The notes under the pieces were generated by a model, which ran no database searches, was not told where the DNA came from, and saw nothing but the letters and a program-made list of their open reading frames with translations. Below, piece after piece: positions 63,679 through 64,000 of a DNA stretch of 64,000 nt. Every line of letters starts with the position of its first letter. Position 1 is the stretch's first letter. A program made the translations under genes and the position numbers. Source of the DNA: Urechidicola croceus (GTDB lineage: Bacteria; Bacteroidota; Bacteroidia; Flavobacteriales; Flavobacteriaceae); NCBI RefSeq assembly GCF_001761325.1, contig NZ_CP017478.1, positions 1,633,501 to 1,697,500 of the forward strand, written 5' to 3'.

Positions 63679-64000
63679 ATGCTTAAAACTAACTTAGATT
63701 TGAATATCAATCACGTAGGTGATATTCCAAAATACCAACAAATAGTAATTGCTATTACTGAAGGTATTGCGAAAAACCTATTACATATTGGTGATGCTCT
63801 TCCATCCGTAAATACTATTTGCAAAGACAATCAATTATCAAGAGATACAGTTTTTAAAGCATATAGTATCTTAAAAGACCAAGGCGTAATTGAATCGGTT
63901 CCCAACAAAGGCTATTATGTAGCCAGTGAAACTCGAAAAGTTTTGCTTGTTCTAGATACTTTTAAAGCCTATAAAGAAGTTTTATATCATTCTTTCACTA
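63679..64000 (+). CDS. GntR-family transcriptional regulator (cut by window edge)
   Basis: The first 107 residues are present. A winged-helix GntR domain (about 15-85: IPKYQQIVIAITEGIAKNLLHIGDALPSVNTICKDNQLSRDTVFKAYSILKDQGVIESVPNKGYYV) is followed by KVLLVLDTFKAYKEVLYHSF. That continuation is typical of Bacteroidota GntR proteins fused to a LacI-like sugar-binding domain, as in regulators of sugar catabolic genes. Divergent from the LacI-type gene with a 175-bp gap. Just upstream are three GAAC units at 5-bp spacing (63661-63675). It may control further pentose or xylose genes beyond the window. Confidence 0.88.
   Translation, partial: MLKTNLDLNINHVGDIPKYQQIVIAITEGIAKNLLHIGDALPSVNTICKDNQLSRDTVFKAYSILKDQGVIESVPNKGYYVASETRKVLLVLDTFKAYKEVLYHSFT

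Overview
The window is chromosomal DNA from a member of the Bacteroidota, almost certainly family Flavobacteriaceae; the genus cannot be named from sequence alone. Support comes from very low GC, promoters of the TTG-N19-TAnnTTTG type, a gliding-motility GldA ATPase, a long Ala/Glu-rich S16 protein, a DnaE with a fused N-terminal exonuclease, a DAHP synthase/chorismate mutase fusion, SusC/SusD pairs and many short-signal lipoproteins.

Left part (1-10.5 kb): the 5' end of rimM, rpsP, a lipoprotein with an (AAT)14 microsatellite, dnaE, two tandem PagL-like outer-membrane proteins, a DUF2807 lipoprotein and gldA. From 10.5 to 13.4 kb lies a small decaying island: three related lipoproteins, each just downstream of a broken C-terminal fragment. 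From 13.4 to 16.2 kb a GbsR/MarR-type regulator and a four-gene membrane/DUF2071/methyltransferase operon are flanked by two near-identical palindromes. Housekeeping genes follow (YqaE-like, lipB, YejK-like, rnhB, porin, nhaC, yceI, two DUF3857 proteins, dtd, rsgA).

From 29.6 to 33.7 kb an aromatic amino-acid operon (pheA, aminotransferase, tyrA, DAHP synthase-chorismate mutase) is preceded by a well-formed attenuator: a -33/-7 promoter, a 20-residue leader peptide containing FFYFFYFF, and mutually exclusive antiterminator and terminator helices. This is the most striking element in the window.

From 33.9 to 64 kb there is a glucuronoxylan utilisation locus. SusC, SusD and a repeat-containing glycan-binding lipoprotein import or bind the glycan. 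An SGNH-esterase/deacetylase fusion and a CE15-type glucuronoyl esterase remove esters, GH10 cuts the xylan backbone and GH67 releases (methyl)glucuronate. UxaC, an SDR oxidoreductase, UxuA, KdgK and KdgA take glucuronate to pyruvate and glyceraldehyde-3-phosphate, and a DctPQM TRAP transporter, whose operon contains a GH35-like lipoprotein, probably imports the uronate. A LacI-type regulator ends the operon, and LacI-style palindromes overlap the promoters of susC and of the GH67 operon. The window ends inside a GntR-family regulator. No tRNA, rRNA, CRISPR array, insertion sequence or prophage was seen.
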